This document shows positions 27,962 through 36,222 of a stretch of 64,000 nucleotides of DNA, piece after piece. The stretch is from NCBI RefSeq assembly GCF_017498545.1, contig NZ_CP071793.1, forward strand, positions 11,464,256 through 11,528,255, written 5' to 3'. The stretch is from Sulfidibacter corallicola (GTDB lineage Bacteria > Acidobacteriota > Holophagae > Acanthopleuribacterales > Acanthopleuribacteraceae). The notes under the pieces are model-generated. The model was not told the origin of the DNA. It searched no databases and was given only the letters and a program-made list of their open reading frames with translations. Every line of letters starts with the position of its first letter. The stretch's first letter is position 1. A program made the translations under genes and the position numbers.

Positions 27962-28570
27962 TTAAATCAAGAGCAGGAACGCCGAAAGGACCAACAAGAT
28001 CCCCATCGTCGCATCGAACCATCGCCTTCGATGCTCCTGCGCCAATTGCCCGTGGATGGCGGAGCCGGCCAGCACCCAAACCGTCATTGCCGCGAGTGGA
28101 ATCACCAAAAACAGCGCGTACAACCGCCAATCCGGGTCACGGGACGGCTCGCCTCCGGCGGTCGCGGCCGTGGCGGTCAGCACCGCGATCCAACTTTTGG
28201 GGTTGAGCCACTGAAACAAGGCCACGCCGAGGGCGGTGCGCGGCAAAACCCGCTTCGGCGACCCGCTCGCCTCGGCCCGCGCCACAAGGGCCGCGCCGAT
28301 CATCTTCAGCCCGAGCAATAGCAGGTAGGAACTGCCGGCCACCGAAAGCAGGCGTTGCAGCCATGGCCGCGATACCAGCAGGTAACCGAGCCCGATGTCC
28401 GAGAGGACCAGGAGCCCAAGCGTTCCCGCGAGCACCCCGCCCATGGGCGCCAGCGCCGCACGAAACCCGCCCTCGGCGGAGGCGCCCAACAAAATCAGGT
28501 TGTTCGGGCCCGGCGTCACCGCGGCGACCGTCACAAAGCCCGCCACGGCCAGATAACCTTCCATCAACAT
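27962..28570 (-). CDS. LysE/RhtB-family amino-acid exporter
   Basis: The product has 202 residues from ATG 28570 (GAGGAGGG upstream). Six hydrophobic segments and the family motif TPGPNNLILLGASAEGGFRAAL near the N-terminus identify a LysE/RhtB translocator; ALFQWLNPKSWI matches the second conserved motif NPKxW. Such proteins export amino acids or homoserine lactones using the proton gradient. The gene is divergent from a LysR regulator, a classic exporter/regulator arrangement. Confidence 0.9.
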   Translation of the reverse strand: MLMEGYLAVAGFVTVAAVTPGPNNLILLGASAEGGFRAALAPMGGVLAGTLGLLVLSDIGLGYLLVSRPWLQRLLSVAGSSYLLLLGLKMIGAALVARAEASGSPKRVLPRTALGVALFQWLNPKSWIAVLTATAATAGGEPSRDPDWRLYALFLVIPLAAMTVWVLAGSAIHGQLAQEHRRRWFDATMGILLVLSAFLLLI

Positions 28571-28658
28571 TTCTGCGGTGCCCTCCTCATGCTTCGATTT
28601 CGGCACCCTCAGGTTAGCAAGCGCTCAATGGAATTTCTGGTCTCAAAAACGTCATTTT

Positions 28659-28677
28659 TGGTCTAATATTTAGACCA
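28659..28677. promoter_or_regulatory. Palindrome overlapping the LysR start
   Basis: TGGTCTA-ATATT-TAGACCA is a perfect 7-bp inverted repeat whose last base is the A of the LysR ATG. A related TGGTCT lies at 28638-28643. It is a good candidate LysR operator for self-repression and for control of the divergent exporter. Confidence 0.5.
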
Positions 28678-29615
28678 TGCGTGATTTACCTCTCAATGCG
28701 ATTCGTGCCTTTGCCGCGGTCTACGAATTGGGCGGCATCCGACCCGCCGCCCGCTACCTCCAGGTGACTCACTCCTCGGTGAGCCGCCACGTTCGCGAAC
28801 TGGAATCCTGGCTGGGTCGCCCCTTGCTGGTGAAAGGGCCGTCGCACCGCGTGATCGCCTTCACGCCAGAGGGCGAGAGCCTGGGTCGGGCGTCACTCGA
28901 GGGCTTGCGCGAACTGGCGCAGACCGTGGCCGGCCTGCGCGAATCGAAGCCGGCCAACGCGGTGACCGTCTCCACCGTGCCCTCCTTCGCGATTCGTTGG
29001 CTGCTGCCCAGATTGCCAGATTTCGAAGCGCAGTTTCCGGGCATCGAGCTCTCGATCGTGACCGACCAGCGACCAGTGGATCCCAGCGAGCAAGGCGCGG
29101 ACTTCTGCATCCGCATGGGCCGCGGACCCTGGCCATCGCTAGACTGCACGCCGTTGATGGACGATTGGCTGGTCCCGGTCATGTCGAAAACGCTATGGGA
29201 GGAAAAGGGTCACCCCCAATCGGCCGAGGCCTTCGCGAACCTGCCGCTGCTCCACGACCGCGATCCGAGCACGACCTGGGAATCGTGGCGATCGATCGTC
29301 GCGATGGACGGCGTCGACCTGCAACGCGGCCCGCGATTCACCTCGTCGGATCTGGTTTTGCGGGCGGCGGTCCAGGGATTGGGCGTGGCCCTGGCCCGTG
29401 CCAGATTGGCCGCGGACGAGATTGCCGCGCAGACATTGGTTCAGCCCTTCGACGAGCTTCGGTTGCATCTACCCAACGCCTACTGGATCGCCCTGCCGGA
29501 AGGCGTGACCCCGCGCCTCGCGGTAAAGGCCGTGATCGACTGGCTCCGCGATCAAGCGAGCAGGCAGCCGACCGCAATCCCCACGGACGCGAGGCCCGCC
29601 CCTGATCCTCAGTAG
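28677..29615 (+). CDS. LysR-family regulator (GcvA-like)
   Basis: The product has 312 residues. The N-terminus LPLNAIRAFAAVYELGGIRPAARYLQVTHSSVSRHVRELESWLGRPLL is the typical GcvA-type helix-turn-helix, so the ATG at 28677 is right even though it has no ribosome site; the transcript may be leaderless or the start weakly initiated. The substrate-binding domain fills residues about 90-300 (VSTVPSFAIRWLLPRLPDF). The gene is divergent from the LysE-type exporter, which it presumably activates. Its last seven bases overlap the convergent SDR gene. Confidence 0.9.
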   Translation: MRDLPLNAIRAFAAVYELGGIRPAARYLQVTHSSVSRHVRELESWLGRPLLVKGPSHRVIAFTPEGESLGRASLEGLRELAQTVAGLRESKPANAVTVSTVPSFAIRWLLPRLPDFEAQFPGIELSIVTDQRPVDPSEQGADFCIRMGRGPWPSLDCTPLMDDWLVPVMSKTLWEEKGHPQSAEAFANLPLLHDRDPSTTWESWRSIVAMDGVDLQRGPRFTSSDLVLRAAVQGLGVALARARLAADEIAAQTLVQPFDELRLHLPNAYWIALPEGVTPRLAVKAVIDWLRDQASRQPTAIPTDARPAPDPQ

Positions 29616-30232
29616 GACATGGCGGGGGTCATCCCCACGTACTTGTTCGAATCGAGTTGGTGGAGCATGAAGTGCGCGACATCGGCGCGGGATACCTTGA
29701 GAGCCAGGTTTTGAGCCGAAGGGGAAAAGCCGTGGCGATAGTGGCCCGTCAGATCGCCATCGGTGAAAGCACCAGGCCGGACGATCGTCCATTCGAGCCC
29801 ACTCTCGACGATGAGCCGTTCCTGGGCGACGTGGTCGGCATAGGCCTTTCGCAGCAACAATCCGAACATGAGGTACTTCCAGAAGAAGTTCAGATTGGCG
29901 CGGCTGTCGCCCACCCCGAGGCTCGACAGGCACACGAGCCGCCCGATACCGAGACGCTTCATCGCCGCGACGACGTGGCTCGTGCCGGTCGCGCGAACCT
30001 GCCCCTTGGCGCCCGCACCCAGGGCGACGAGAACTGCGTCATGCCCCGGCAATGCCCGCTCGAGCGAGGCCGGGTCCATGACATCGCCGGCAACGATGCG
30101 CAACCTGACGTGCTCCATATCCAACTTTGAAGGGTTCCGCACGAATGCGGTGACCGAATGCCCCTTGTTCAGTGCCTGGTTGACCAATTGCCGGCCGATG
30201 GTGCCGGTAGCGCCGATGATGAAAACGTTCAT
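29609..30232 (-). CDS. NAD(P)H-binding atypical SDR (NmrA/SDR_a5-like)
   Basis: The product has 207 residues with AAGGAG ahead of the ATG. The nucleotide-binding motif IIGATGTIGRQLV is at the N-terminus, and SSLGVGD and TIVRPGAFTDG match NAD(P)-binding epimerase-like proteins. The usual YxxxK is not obvious, as in many atypical SDRs that act as redox sensors or quinone/flavin reductases. It is divergent from a TetR regulator and has a candidate promoter embedded in that regulator's operators, so it is very probably the TetR target. Confidence 0.85.
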   Translation of the reverse strand: MNVFIIGATGTIGRQLVNQALNKGHSVTAFVRNPSKLDMEHVRLRIVAGDVMDPASLERALPGHDAVLVALGAGAKGQVRATGTSHVVAAMKRLGIGRLVCLSSLGVGDSRANLNFFWKYLMFGLLLRKAYADHVAQERLIVESGLEWTIVRPGAFTDGDLTGHYRHGFSPSAQNLALKVSRADVAHFMLHQLDSNKYVGMTPAMSY

Positions 30233-30252
30233 GCTTCACTCCTTTTTGCAAC

Positions 30253-30310
30253 TTGACACAGTGTCAATTGACACGATGTCAAACATATGGCAACCTTGAC
30301 ACCATGTCAA
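30253..30310. promoter_or_regulatory. Three TetR-type operators
   Basis: Three 15-mers TTGACACNRTGTCAA lie at 30253-30267, 30268-30282 and 30296-30310. The first is a perfect 7+1+7 palindrome; the others differ at one position. Sites 1 and 2 abut; site 3 contains the regulator's ATG. They sit exactly in the divergent gap and explain autoregulation and control of the SDR gene. Confidence 0.8.
30282..30310 (-). promoter_or_regulatory. Candidate promoter of the SDR gene
   Basis: On the minus strand TTGACA (30310-30305), a 17-base spacer and TATGTT (30287-30282) form a sigma70-type promoter. The -35 box is inside operator 3 and the start site would fall in operator 2, so repressor binding would block it. 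Confidence 0.5.
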
Positions 30311-30891
30311 GTCACGATGCAAATACGCGAACCCGAATTCTCGATGCCTCCGTCCGCCTGATGGCCGATCGTGGCGGCAAGGGCGTCCGAATGGGCGACA
30401 TCGCCAAAGCTGCAAACATCTCTCGGCAGGCGGTTTATCTTCACTTCACGTCACGCGCGGAACTCTTGGAAGCCACGACCAGACACCTGGATCGACAACT
30501 GAACCTGGAGCACCGCCTGGAACCGTCGCGTGCCGCCACCACCGGCGCGGACCGCCTCGCCCGCTACATCGAGTTCTGGGGCAACTACATCCCCGAGATC
30601 TACCCGGTCGCCAAGGCCCTCCTTCTGGCCCAGGACACGGACGAAGCCGCCGCAACCGCCTGGCGCGAACGCATGCAGGCCATGCGGGACGGCTGCCGCG
30701 CCGCCATCGAGGCACTCGCCGCCGACGGCGACCTGGCCCCGCAATGGACGGCCGAGCGGGCCACGGACATGCTCTGGACCCTGTTGTCCGTGCGAAACTG
30801 GGAGCAACTGACCCAGGATTGCGGCTGGCCCGCGAGTCAATACATTCAGTGGATGCAGACCGTGGCGCATCGGACTTTCGTGGCGAACTGA
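30304..30891 (+). CDS. TetR/AcrR-family repressor
   Basis: The product has 195 residues from the ATG at 30304. The N-terminal helix-turn-helix is TRTRILDASVRLMADRGGKGVRMGDIAKAANISRQAVYLHFTSRAELL, a classic TetR head. The C-terminal ligand domain is family-specific (FWGNYIPEIYPVAKALLLAQDTDEAA). The start lies inside operator 3, consistent with negative autoregulation. Ligand unknown; the controlled SDR suggests an electrophile or quinone-like inducer, which is inference. Confidence 0.92.
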   Translation: MSSHDANTRTRILDASVRLMADRGGKGVRMGDIAKAANISRQAVYLHFTSRAELLEATTRHLDRQLNLEHRLEPSRAATTGADRLARYIEFWGNYIPEIYPVAKALLLAQDTDEAAATAWRERMQAMRDGCRAAIEALAADGDLAPQWTAERATDMLWTLLSVRNWEQLTQDCGWPASQYIQWMQTVAHRTFVAN

Positions 30892-30925
30892 CCCTGCCCG
30901 CCCGAATTGACGCTATACTTGGCTC

Positions 30926-31090
30926 ATGAACCGCAAAGACGCTTTTATTTGCCTCTTCCTCCTTGGCCTAATGATGTTCAGTTACCCCGCCATCAATATT
31001 TTCGAGCCGGTTCTCGCCAAATATTTCTATGCGGCCTGGGCCTTTTTGATCGCGATGATCGGGTTGTTGGCCTATCTCCAAGGTCGGTAG
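30926..31090 (+). CDS. Small membrane protein preceding the sensor kinase (CbrX-like)
   Basis: This 54-residue frame (MNRKDAFICLFLLGLMMFSY..., ending LLAYLQGR) has two hydrophobic helices, LFLLGLMMFSYPAINIF and AAWAFLIAMIGLLAYL. It ends four bases before the kinase start, so it is translationally coupled. Tiny membrane proteins in this position (CbrX upstream of CbrA in pseudomonads) are known for this kinase family. A TATACT at 30912-30917 could be a -10 box. Confidence 0.68.
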   Translation: MNRKDAFICLFLLGLMMFSYPAINIFEPVLAKYFYAAWAFLIAMIGLLAYLQGR

Positions 31091-31094
31091 CCCC

Positions 31095-34013
31095 ATGTTC
31101 CACACCTCGACCCTGCTGCTGATCACCGCCGCCTACCTGGGCCTGCTGTTCGCCATCGCCTCCTACGCAGAGCGCCTCGGCAAGGGCGGCCGCTCCCTGG
31201 TGGCCAATCCCTACGTGTACACGCTGTCGCTGGCCGTTTACTGCACCTCCTGGACCTTCTACGGCTCGGTCGGCCAGGCCACCCAGCACGGCCTGCTCTA
31301 CCTCACCATCTACCTCGGCCCCACCCTTTCCGCCGTGCTCTGGTGGGTGGTCTTGCGCAAGCTGATCACCATCGCGAGGGAACAGCGCATCACCACCATC
31401 GCCGACTTCATCGGCGTCCGCTACGGCCATTCGCTCGCCCTCTCGGCGATCGTGACCCTGGTCGCCGCCGTCGGCATCAGTCCCTACCTGGGCCTGCAGA
31501 TCAAGGCCATTCTCACCACCTTTTCGTTGCTGACCGGGTCGACCTCGCACTGGGCCGGGCTGGTGTTGGTGGGCTTGATCGCGCTATTCGCGGCGAATTA
31601 CGGCGTTCAGGGCCACGACGTCTCGGAGAAACACGAAGGACTCACCCTGGTGGTCGCGATCGAAGCGGTGGTCAAGCTCGCCGCCTTTCTGGCCGTCGGC
31701 CTATACGTGGTGTGGATGGTGCTGCCCTCGGTGGACGACCTGGAAGCCAAAACGGCGGCCTTGAACTTTCCGGCATCTTTCGATCCGATCAATTGGCACA
31801 CCAACCTGCTGTTGGCCAGCGTGGCGATCGTGTTTCTGCCCCGACAATTTCACATGGCCGTGGTGGAAAACCACGACATTCGCCACCTGCGTACCGCCAT
31901 GTGGCTTTTCCCCGCCTACCTATTGCTGCTCAACGTGTTCGTCCTGCCAGTGGCGCTGGCGGGCCTGATCACCCAAGGCGCCGACAGCCACCCCGAAACC
32001 TACGTGCTCACCCTGCCCACCGCCGCGGGGCAATCCTGGCTGGCCCTGCTGGTGTTCATCGGCGGATTCGCCGCCGCCTCCGGCATGATCATCGTCGAAT
32101 CACTGGCCATCGCCAACATGTTCATGAACAGCATCATCTCGCCCTTCCTCTTCAATTTCCAGCGGGTCCGCCGCATTCCCGGGCTGCTCACCTGGCTCAA
32201 GCGCCTGGTGATCGTCGGCGCGGTGATGGCCGGTTACCTGTTCGCCATGGTGGCGGGTGAAAGCCGCTCGTTGGTCGACTTGGGCCTCATGAGTTTCGAG
32301 GCGGTGTGCATCTTCGCGCCCATCGCCCTGGGTGGCCTGTTCTGGAAGGGCGGCAACCGCAACGGCGCGCTCTGCGGCGTGATCGCCGGTTTCGCGGTTT
32401 GGGTGTATACCCTGGTCCTGCCGCTTTTGGCGGAAGGCGGCTGGTTCGACGGGCTCGCCTGGATGGCGCCCCTGCTCGAGCATCCGATTTGGAACCCCCA
32501 CGCCCTGTTCGGGTTCGATGGCCTCGACCGCTGGACCCACGCACTCTTCTGGCAGCTCAGTTTCAACATCGGGCTCTACTTTTCGGTGTCCCTCCTCACC
32601 CGCCAATCGGAAACGGAGCAACGCCAGGCGCTGCGGTTCGTGGCGTCCTACATCCCGCGCGTCATGCCCGCGGGCATGAACGCGACGCGCATTCGCCGCA
32701 CGCTGGGACGGTACCTGGGCAAACCGGCCGCGGCGGAGGTGGTGGACGGCTACCTCGAGAGCCACCAATGGAAGGAAGGTCAACTGGACGGCGCGCAGCT
32801 ACACCACCTGCGCGAGGAGGCCAAACGCGCCCTTTCGGCCAGTTTGGGTTCGTCCATCGCCAACATGGTGTTCGAGCACCGCGACTCCTACACGGACATG
32901 GAACGCCAATCGCTATTGGAAGAAATCACCGACATGTCCCAGACCCTGCGGCTGTCGCGCCAGGATCTCGCCGTGGTGAACCGCCAACTGGCGGGACTCA
33001 AAGCCTTTCGCGAGAACATCATCGAAAGCTTGCCCCAAGGCGTCGGCACCGTCGACGAACTCGGCATGATTCGCTACTGGAACCAGGCGATGACCGGCTT
33101 CTTTCGCATCCCCGCCGACGAAGCGCTCGGCCAACCCGCGGCCCGGGTGCTGGGCATGCTGGAGCCCAACCCGCTGGCACCACAGATTCAAGTCGGCGAT
33201 CACGAATGCCGCACCTCGCGGAAGCATGGCCCCCAATTTACCGCGCACGTGGCCGCCCTGACCGGCTCCGAGCGGGGCTTCGTGTTGATTCTCGAAGACG
33301 TCAGCGAACGCCACCGCATGGAACAACAGCTACTGGCCGGGGCCAAACACGCCTCGATCGGCCGGCTGGCCGCCGGGCTCTCCCACGAGATCAACAATCC
33401 ACTGGCTTCCATCTCCTCGCTGGTTCAGGAGATGATGGACGAACCCAATTCGGCGTTCACCACATCCTCGCTGGAAACCGTGGACCACCACATCGATCGC
33501 ATCTCCCGCATCCTGAAAGGATTGGGCGATTTCGCCCGCCTCCAGCCCGAGCGCAAACAGATGGGACTGCTGCAGAACGCCGTCGACATGGCACTGCAAT
33601 TGGTGGCCTACGACAAGAGCTTCAAAGCCATTCGCATCGAGACGTCCTTCGCCTCGTTGCCACCCATCCCGCTGAACGGCGACCGCCTGCAGCAGCTCTG
33701 CCTGAACCTGATGCTCAACGCCCGCGACGCCATGCCCGACGGCGGCACGCTCACCATCCGCACCTGGCTGGAAGAGGGCCAGGTGGGCCTGAGCTTCAGC
33801 GATACCGGCGCCGGAGTCAGCCCCGACGATGCCGAACACATCTTCGAACCCTTTTTCTCGACCAAGGGACCTCGAGCCGGGACCGGTTTGGGTCTTTCCA
33901 TCTGTGATAGCATCGTCAAAGACCACAACGGCAGTATCGTGCTGACCCGAGCCCCCGGCGGCGGCGCCTGCTTCGAGATACGCCTGCCCCTCGCGGCAGA
34001 TGAGCTGGATTGA
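31095..34013 (+). CDS. crbS: Sodium/solute symporter-fused sensor histidine kinase (CrbS/CbrA-like)
   Basis: The product has 972 residues. Residues about 1-500 form a 13-helix SSS-type transporter (TSTLLLITAAYLGLLFAIASYAE, GISPYLGLQIKAIL). A linker with a PAS domain follows (about 635-745, IESLPQGVGTVDELGMIRYWNQA). The transmitter has phospho-acceptor His764 in LSHEINNPLASI, the N box NLMLNARDAMPDGG and G boxes DTGAGVS and GTGLGLSI. There is no receiver domain. CrbS controls the acetate switch (acs) in Vibrio and Pseudomonas through CrbR; CbrA senses carbon/nitrogen status. The stop is directly followed by the ATG of the sigma54 regulator and acs lies 5 kb downstream, favouring CrbS. Whether it transports a ligand is unknown. 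Confidence 0.9.
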   Translation: MFHTSTLLLITAAYLGLLFAIASYAERLGKGGRSLVANPYVYTLSLAVYCTSWTFYGSVGQATQHGLLYLTIYLGPTLSAVLWWVVLRKLITIAREQRITTIADFIGVRYGHSLALSAIVTLVAAVGISPYLGLQIKAILTTFSLLTGSTSHWAGLVLVGLIALFAANYGVQGHDVSEKHEGLTLVVAIEAVVKLAAFLAVGLYVVWMVLPSVDDLEAKTAALNFPASFDPINWHTNLLLASVAIVFLPRQFHMAVVENHDIRHLRTAMWLFPAYLLLLNVFVLPVALAGLITQGADSHPETYVLTLPTAAGQSWLALLVFIGGFAAASGMIIVESLAIANMFMNSIISPFLFNFQRVRRIPGLLTWLKRLVIVGAVMAGYLFAMVAGESRSLVDLGLMSFEAVCIFAPIALGGLFWKGGNRNGALCGVIAGFAVWVYTLVLPLLAEGGWFDGLAWMAPLLEHPIWNPHALFGFDGLDRWTHALFWQLSFNIGLYFSVSLLTRQSETEQRQALRFVASYIPRVMPAGMNATRIRRTLGRYLGKPAAAEVVDGYLESHQWKEGQLDGAQLHHLREEAKRALSASLGSSIANMVFEHRDSYTDMERQSLLEEITDMSQTLRLSRQDLAVVNRQLAGLKAFRENIIESLPQGVGTVDELGMIRYWNQAMTGFFRIPADEALGQPAARVLGMLEPNPLAPQIQVGDHECRTSRKHGPQFTAHVAALTGSERGFVLILEDVSERHRMEQQLLAGAKHASIGRLAAGLSHEINNPLASISSLVQEMMDEPNSAFTTSSLETVDHHIDRISRILKGLGDFARLQPERKQMGLLQNAVDMALQLVAYDKSFKAIRIETSFASLPPIPLNGDRLQQLCLNLMLNARDAMPDGGTLTIRTWLEEGQVGLSFSDTGAGVSPDDAEHIFEPFFSTKGPRAGTGLGLSICDSIVKDHNGSIVLTRAPGGGACFEIRLPLAADELD

Positions 34014-35330
34014 ATGATGAGCCCGACCATCCTGATTGTCGAAGACGAAGATACCCTGCGCCAATCGCTACAGCGGGTGTTACGGCGCGAGGGCTATCAG
34101 GTGGACAGTGCCGCCACGGCGGAGGAAGGCCTGGCTTTGTGCCGTGCCACCCGCTATCACCTGATCATTTCCGACATCAATCTGCCAGGCATGGACGGCA
34201 TCGAGATGTTGGCCCGCATTCGCGCGATGGATGCCGACGCCATCTTTATCATCACGACCGCCTACGGCGCGCTCGACAGCGCGATCGGGGCCCTGCGCGC
34301 CGGAGCCTACGATTACCTGCTCAAACCCGTGAAACACGACGCCCTGCGCCGGCTGGTGCGGACGGCGCTCGCCGGTACCGCCGACAACCGGTCGGACGCC
34401 CCAACACCGGACGGTTTCGACGGCATGATCGGCATCGACGGGGGCCTGCGCCACATGGCCGCCGAACTGCGCATGGTGGCGCGCTCGGCCTCTTCCAACC
34501 TGTTGTTGCTGGGTGAAACCGGCACGGGCAAGGGCTTTTTGGCCCGCGCCATCCACGCCGCTTCGGCCCGTGCGACCAAACCCTTCATGGCGATCAATTG
34601 CGGCGCCGTGCCGGAGCATTTGATCGAAAGCGAAATGTTCGGTCACGTCAAGGGCGCCTTCACGGGCGCCGTCTCCGACAAAACGGGCTTGTTCGTGGCT
34701 GCCGACGGCGGCACCCTCTTTCTGGATGAAATCGGTGACATGCCGCTCGCCATGCAGGTCAAGCTGCTCAAGGTGCTGGAGGACGGCGAGGTGCGCCCCC
34801 TGGGCGGGACACGCGGGCGCAAGGTCGACATCCGCGTGATTTCGGCGACGAACAAGGACTTGACCCAGGCCATCGCGGCCGGCACTTTCCGCCAGGATCT
34901 GTATTACCGCATCAACCTATTTACGATGTCGATCCCACCCCTGCGCGACCGCCGCGAAGACATTCCGGCGTTGGTGGCCCACTATCTCGCGCGACACGAA
35001 TCCGGCAAGACCATGTCGGCCGAAGCGCTCGCCAAACTACAAGCGCACGGTTGGCCTGGCAACATTCGCGAGTTGCAGAACGTCGTGGAACGCTGTGCGC
35101 TGATCAGCCAAGGCGAGGAGATCGAAGAATCGGACCTGCCCACGGCGTTGCGAGCGGGGATGAACCCGATCGATGCCCAGGATCGCGGCGCGCTCTCCAT
35201 CGAGGCCTACACCAAAAAAGTCATCTTGGAACACCAGGACCGTCTTTCCGAGACCGAACTCGCAAAAATGCTGGGCATCACGCGCAAGACCCTTTGGGAG
35301 AAACGACGCAAATGGGGCCTGCTGCGCTAG
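34014..35330 (+). CDS. crbR: Sigma54-dependent response regulator (CrbR-like)
   Basis: The product has 438 residues. The receiver domain has acidic residues E10/D11 and phospho-acceptor Asp54 (IISDINLPGMDG), and LLKPVKHD supplies the conserved Lys. The AAA+ domain carries Walker A GETGTGKG, the sigma54-contact motif GAFTGA in VKGAFTGAVSDKTGLF and Walker B TLFLDEIGDMP. A Fis-type helix-turn-helix closes the protein (ETELAKMLGITRKTLWEKRRKWGL). The start abuts the kinase stop with no gap (TGAATGATG). It must activate sigma54 promoters, and one lies 517 bases downstream in front of the symporter operon. Confidence 0.93.
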   Translation: MMSPTILIVEDEDTLRQSLQRVLRREGYQVDSAATAEEGLALCRATRYHLIISDINLPGMDGIEMLARIRAMDADAIFIITTAYGALDSAIGALRAGAYDYLLKPVKHDALRRLVRTALAGTADNRSDAPTPDGFDGMIGIDGGLRHMAAELRMVARSASSNLLLLGETGTGKGFLARAIHAASARATKPFMAINCGAVPEHLIESEMFGHVKGAFTGAVSDKTGLFVAADGGTLFLDEIGDMPLAMQVKLLKVLEDGEVRPLGGTRGRKVDIRVISATNKDLTQAIAAGTFRQDLYYRINLFTMSIPPLRDRREDIPALVAHYLARHESGKTMSAEALAKLQAHGWPGNIRELQNVVERCALISQGEEIEESDLPTALRAGMNPIDAQDRGALSIEAYTKKVILEHQDRLSETELAKMLGITRKTLWEKRRKWGLLR

Positions 35331-35395
35331 CCCGAGGCGCGCCAAGGTCTTGCCAAACCACTGAGCGGTAGGTGCAGGGGTGTTCATGCGTAAGT

Positions 35396-35670
35396 CTTTT
35401 TTTACCACAGAGTTCCCAGAGGCCGCGGAGACAGGCACAACATAGCCGAGAAGAAACATATCCCACCATCGATTAGAAATGAAATGCGCAGGATCCGGGA
35501 GTGATATCTGAATTCGTGTCAATACGTGTGATTCGTGGGCAAATTTCTTTCAGCCAAAGATAAGCCAGGATGCGTGGTTTCCAGGAAGAACACACCGGAA
35601 AGATCAGATACATAAACTAAAAAAATAAAGCAACTTCACTCCGTTTCCTCTGTGACCTCAGTGGTAAAAA
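35396..35670. repeat. Putative MITE-like element with TTTTTACCAC ends
   Basis: Imperfect inverted ends (about 35396-35430 and 35642-35670, TTTTTACCACWGAG...CAGAGG) enclose about 275 bases. The inside holds a GTGTCAATACGTGTGATTCG stretch of the kind scattered in many environmental genomes. No coding frame. The rest of 35331-35961 is AT-rich leader and promoter sequence. Confidence 0.45.
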
Positions 35671-35741
35671 TCCGAAATCACCGCCGATCGGGATGGAAAG
35701 TCGGAAAGATCAGATCCGGCGGCTCGTGTCACCGTGTTTCT

Positions 35742-35767
35742 TTTCGTAATGCGCCTTTGTTACGAAA
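35742..35767. promoter_or_regulatory. Inverted repeat, candidate upstream activator site
   Basis: TTTCGTAA and TTACGAAA are perfect 8-bp arms with a 10-base spacer. The centre lies about 118 bases before the predicted start site of the sigma54 promoter, a normal position for an enhancer-binding protein such as the CrbR-like regulator. Confidence 0.45.
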
Positions 35768-35846
35768 CGAAACGGGATCGGTGGTCGCCATCGCCAAACC
35801 AACATCAACTTTTTTGAATCTAAACCTTTAAGAACGTTCCAAATCC

Positions 35847-35862
35847 TGGCACCGAGCCTGCA
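35847..35862 (+). promoter_or_regulatory. Candidate sigma54 (-24/-12) promoter of the symporter operon
   Basis: TGGCAC-CGAGC-CTGCA matches the TGGCAC-N5-TTGCW consensus with one mismatch and has the exact GG-N10-GC spacing. It lies 100 bases upstream of the symporter small-subunit ATG, and the gene upstream encodes a sigma54 activator. Confidence 0.65.
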
Positions 35863-35961
35863 CCCTCGTTCGATCGCGATTTCATCGATCGAAAAAAATA
35901 TGGATTTGGTCACACCTCGGATGGACTTCACCTGCGGTGGGCCAATCGAGGGGGGACTCCA

Positions 35962-36222
35962 ATGCATGGTGATGGCAAACGCTATTGGCACACCAATTTA
36001 AAATATCTGACCGCCATACTCAGCGTGTGGTTTCTGGTGTCGTTCGGCTGCGGCATCTTATGGGTCGAGCAACTCAACCAAATCAGAATTGGCGGGTTCC
36101 AACTGGGCTTCTGGTTCGCCCAGCAGGGCTCCATCTATACGTTCGTCGTCCTGATTCTCGTGTATGTGGGACTCATGAACCGGCTCGACGCCCAATACCG
36201 GGCAGAGGAGGCCGATTCATGA
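35962..36222 (+). CDS. Sodium/solute symporter small subunit (DUF4212)
   Basis: The product has 86 residues with two membrane helices (LTAILSVWFLVSFGCGILW and IYTFVVLILVYVGLMNRLD). The start YWHTNLKYLTAILSVWFLVSFG and the FQLGFWFAQQGSIYTFV motif are diagnostic of the small subunit family that always precedes the VC_2705-type symporter. It overlaps the symporter gene by four bases (ATGA). It is the first gene after the sigma54 promoter. Confidence 0.92.
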   Translation: MHGDGKRYWHTNLKYLTAILSVWFLVSFGCGILWVEQLNQIRIGGFQLGFWFAQQGSIYTFVVLILVYVGLMNRLDAQYRAEEADS

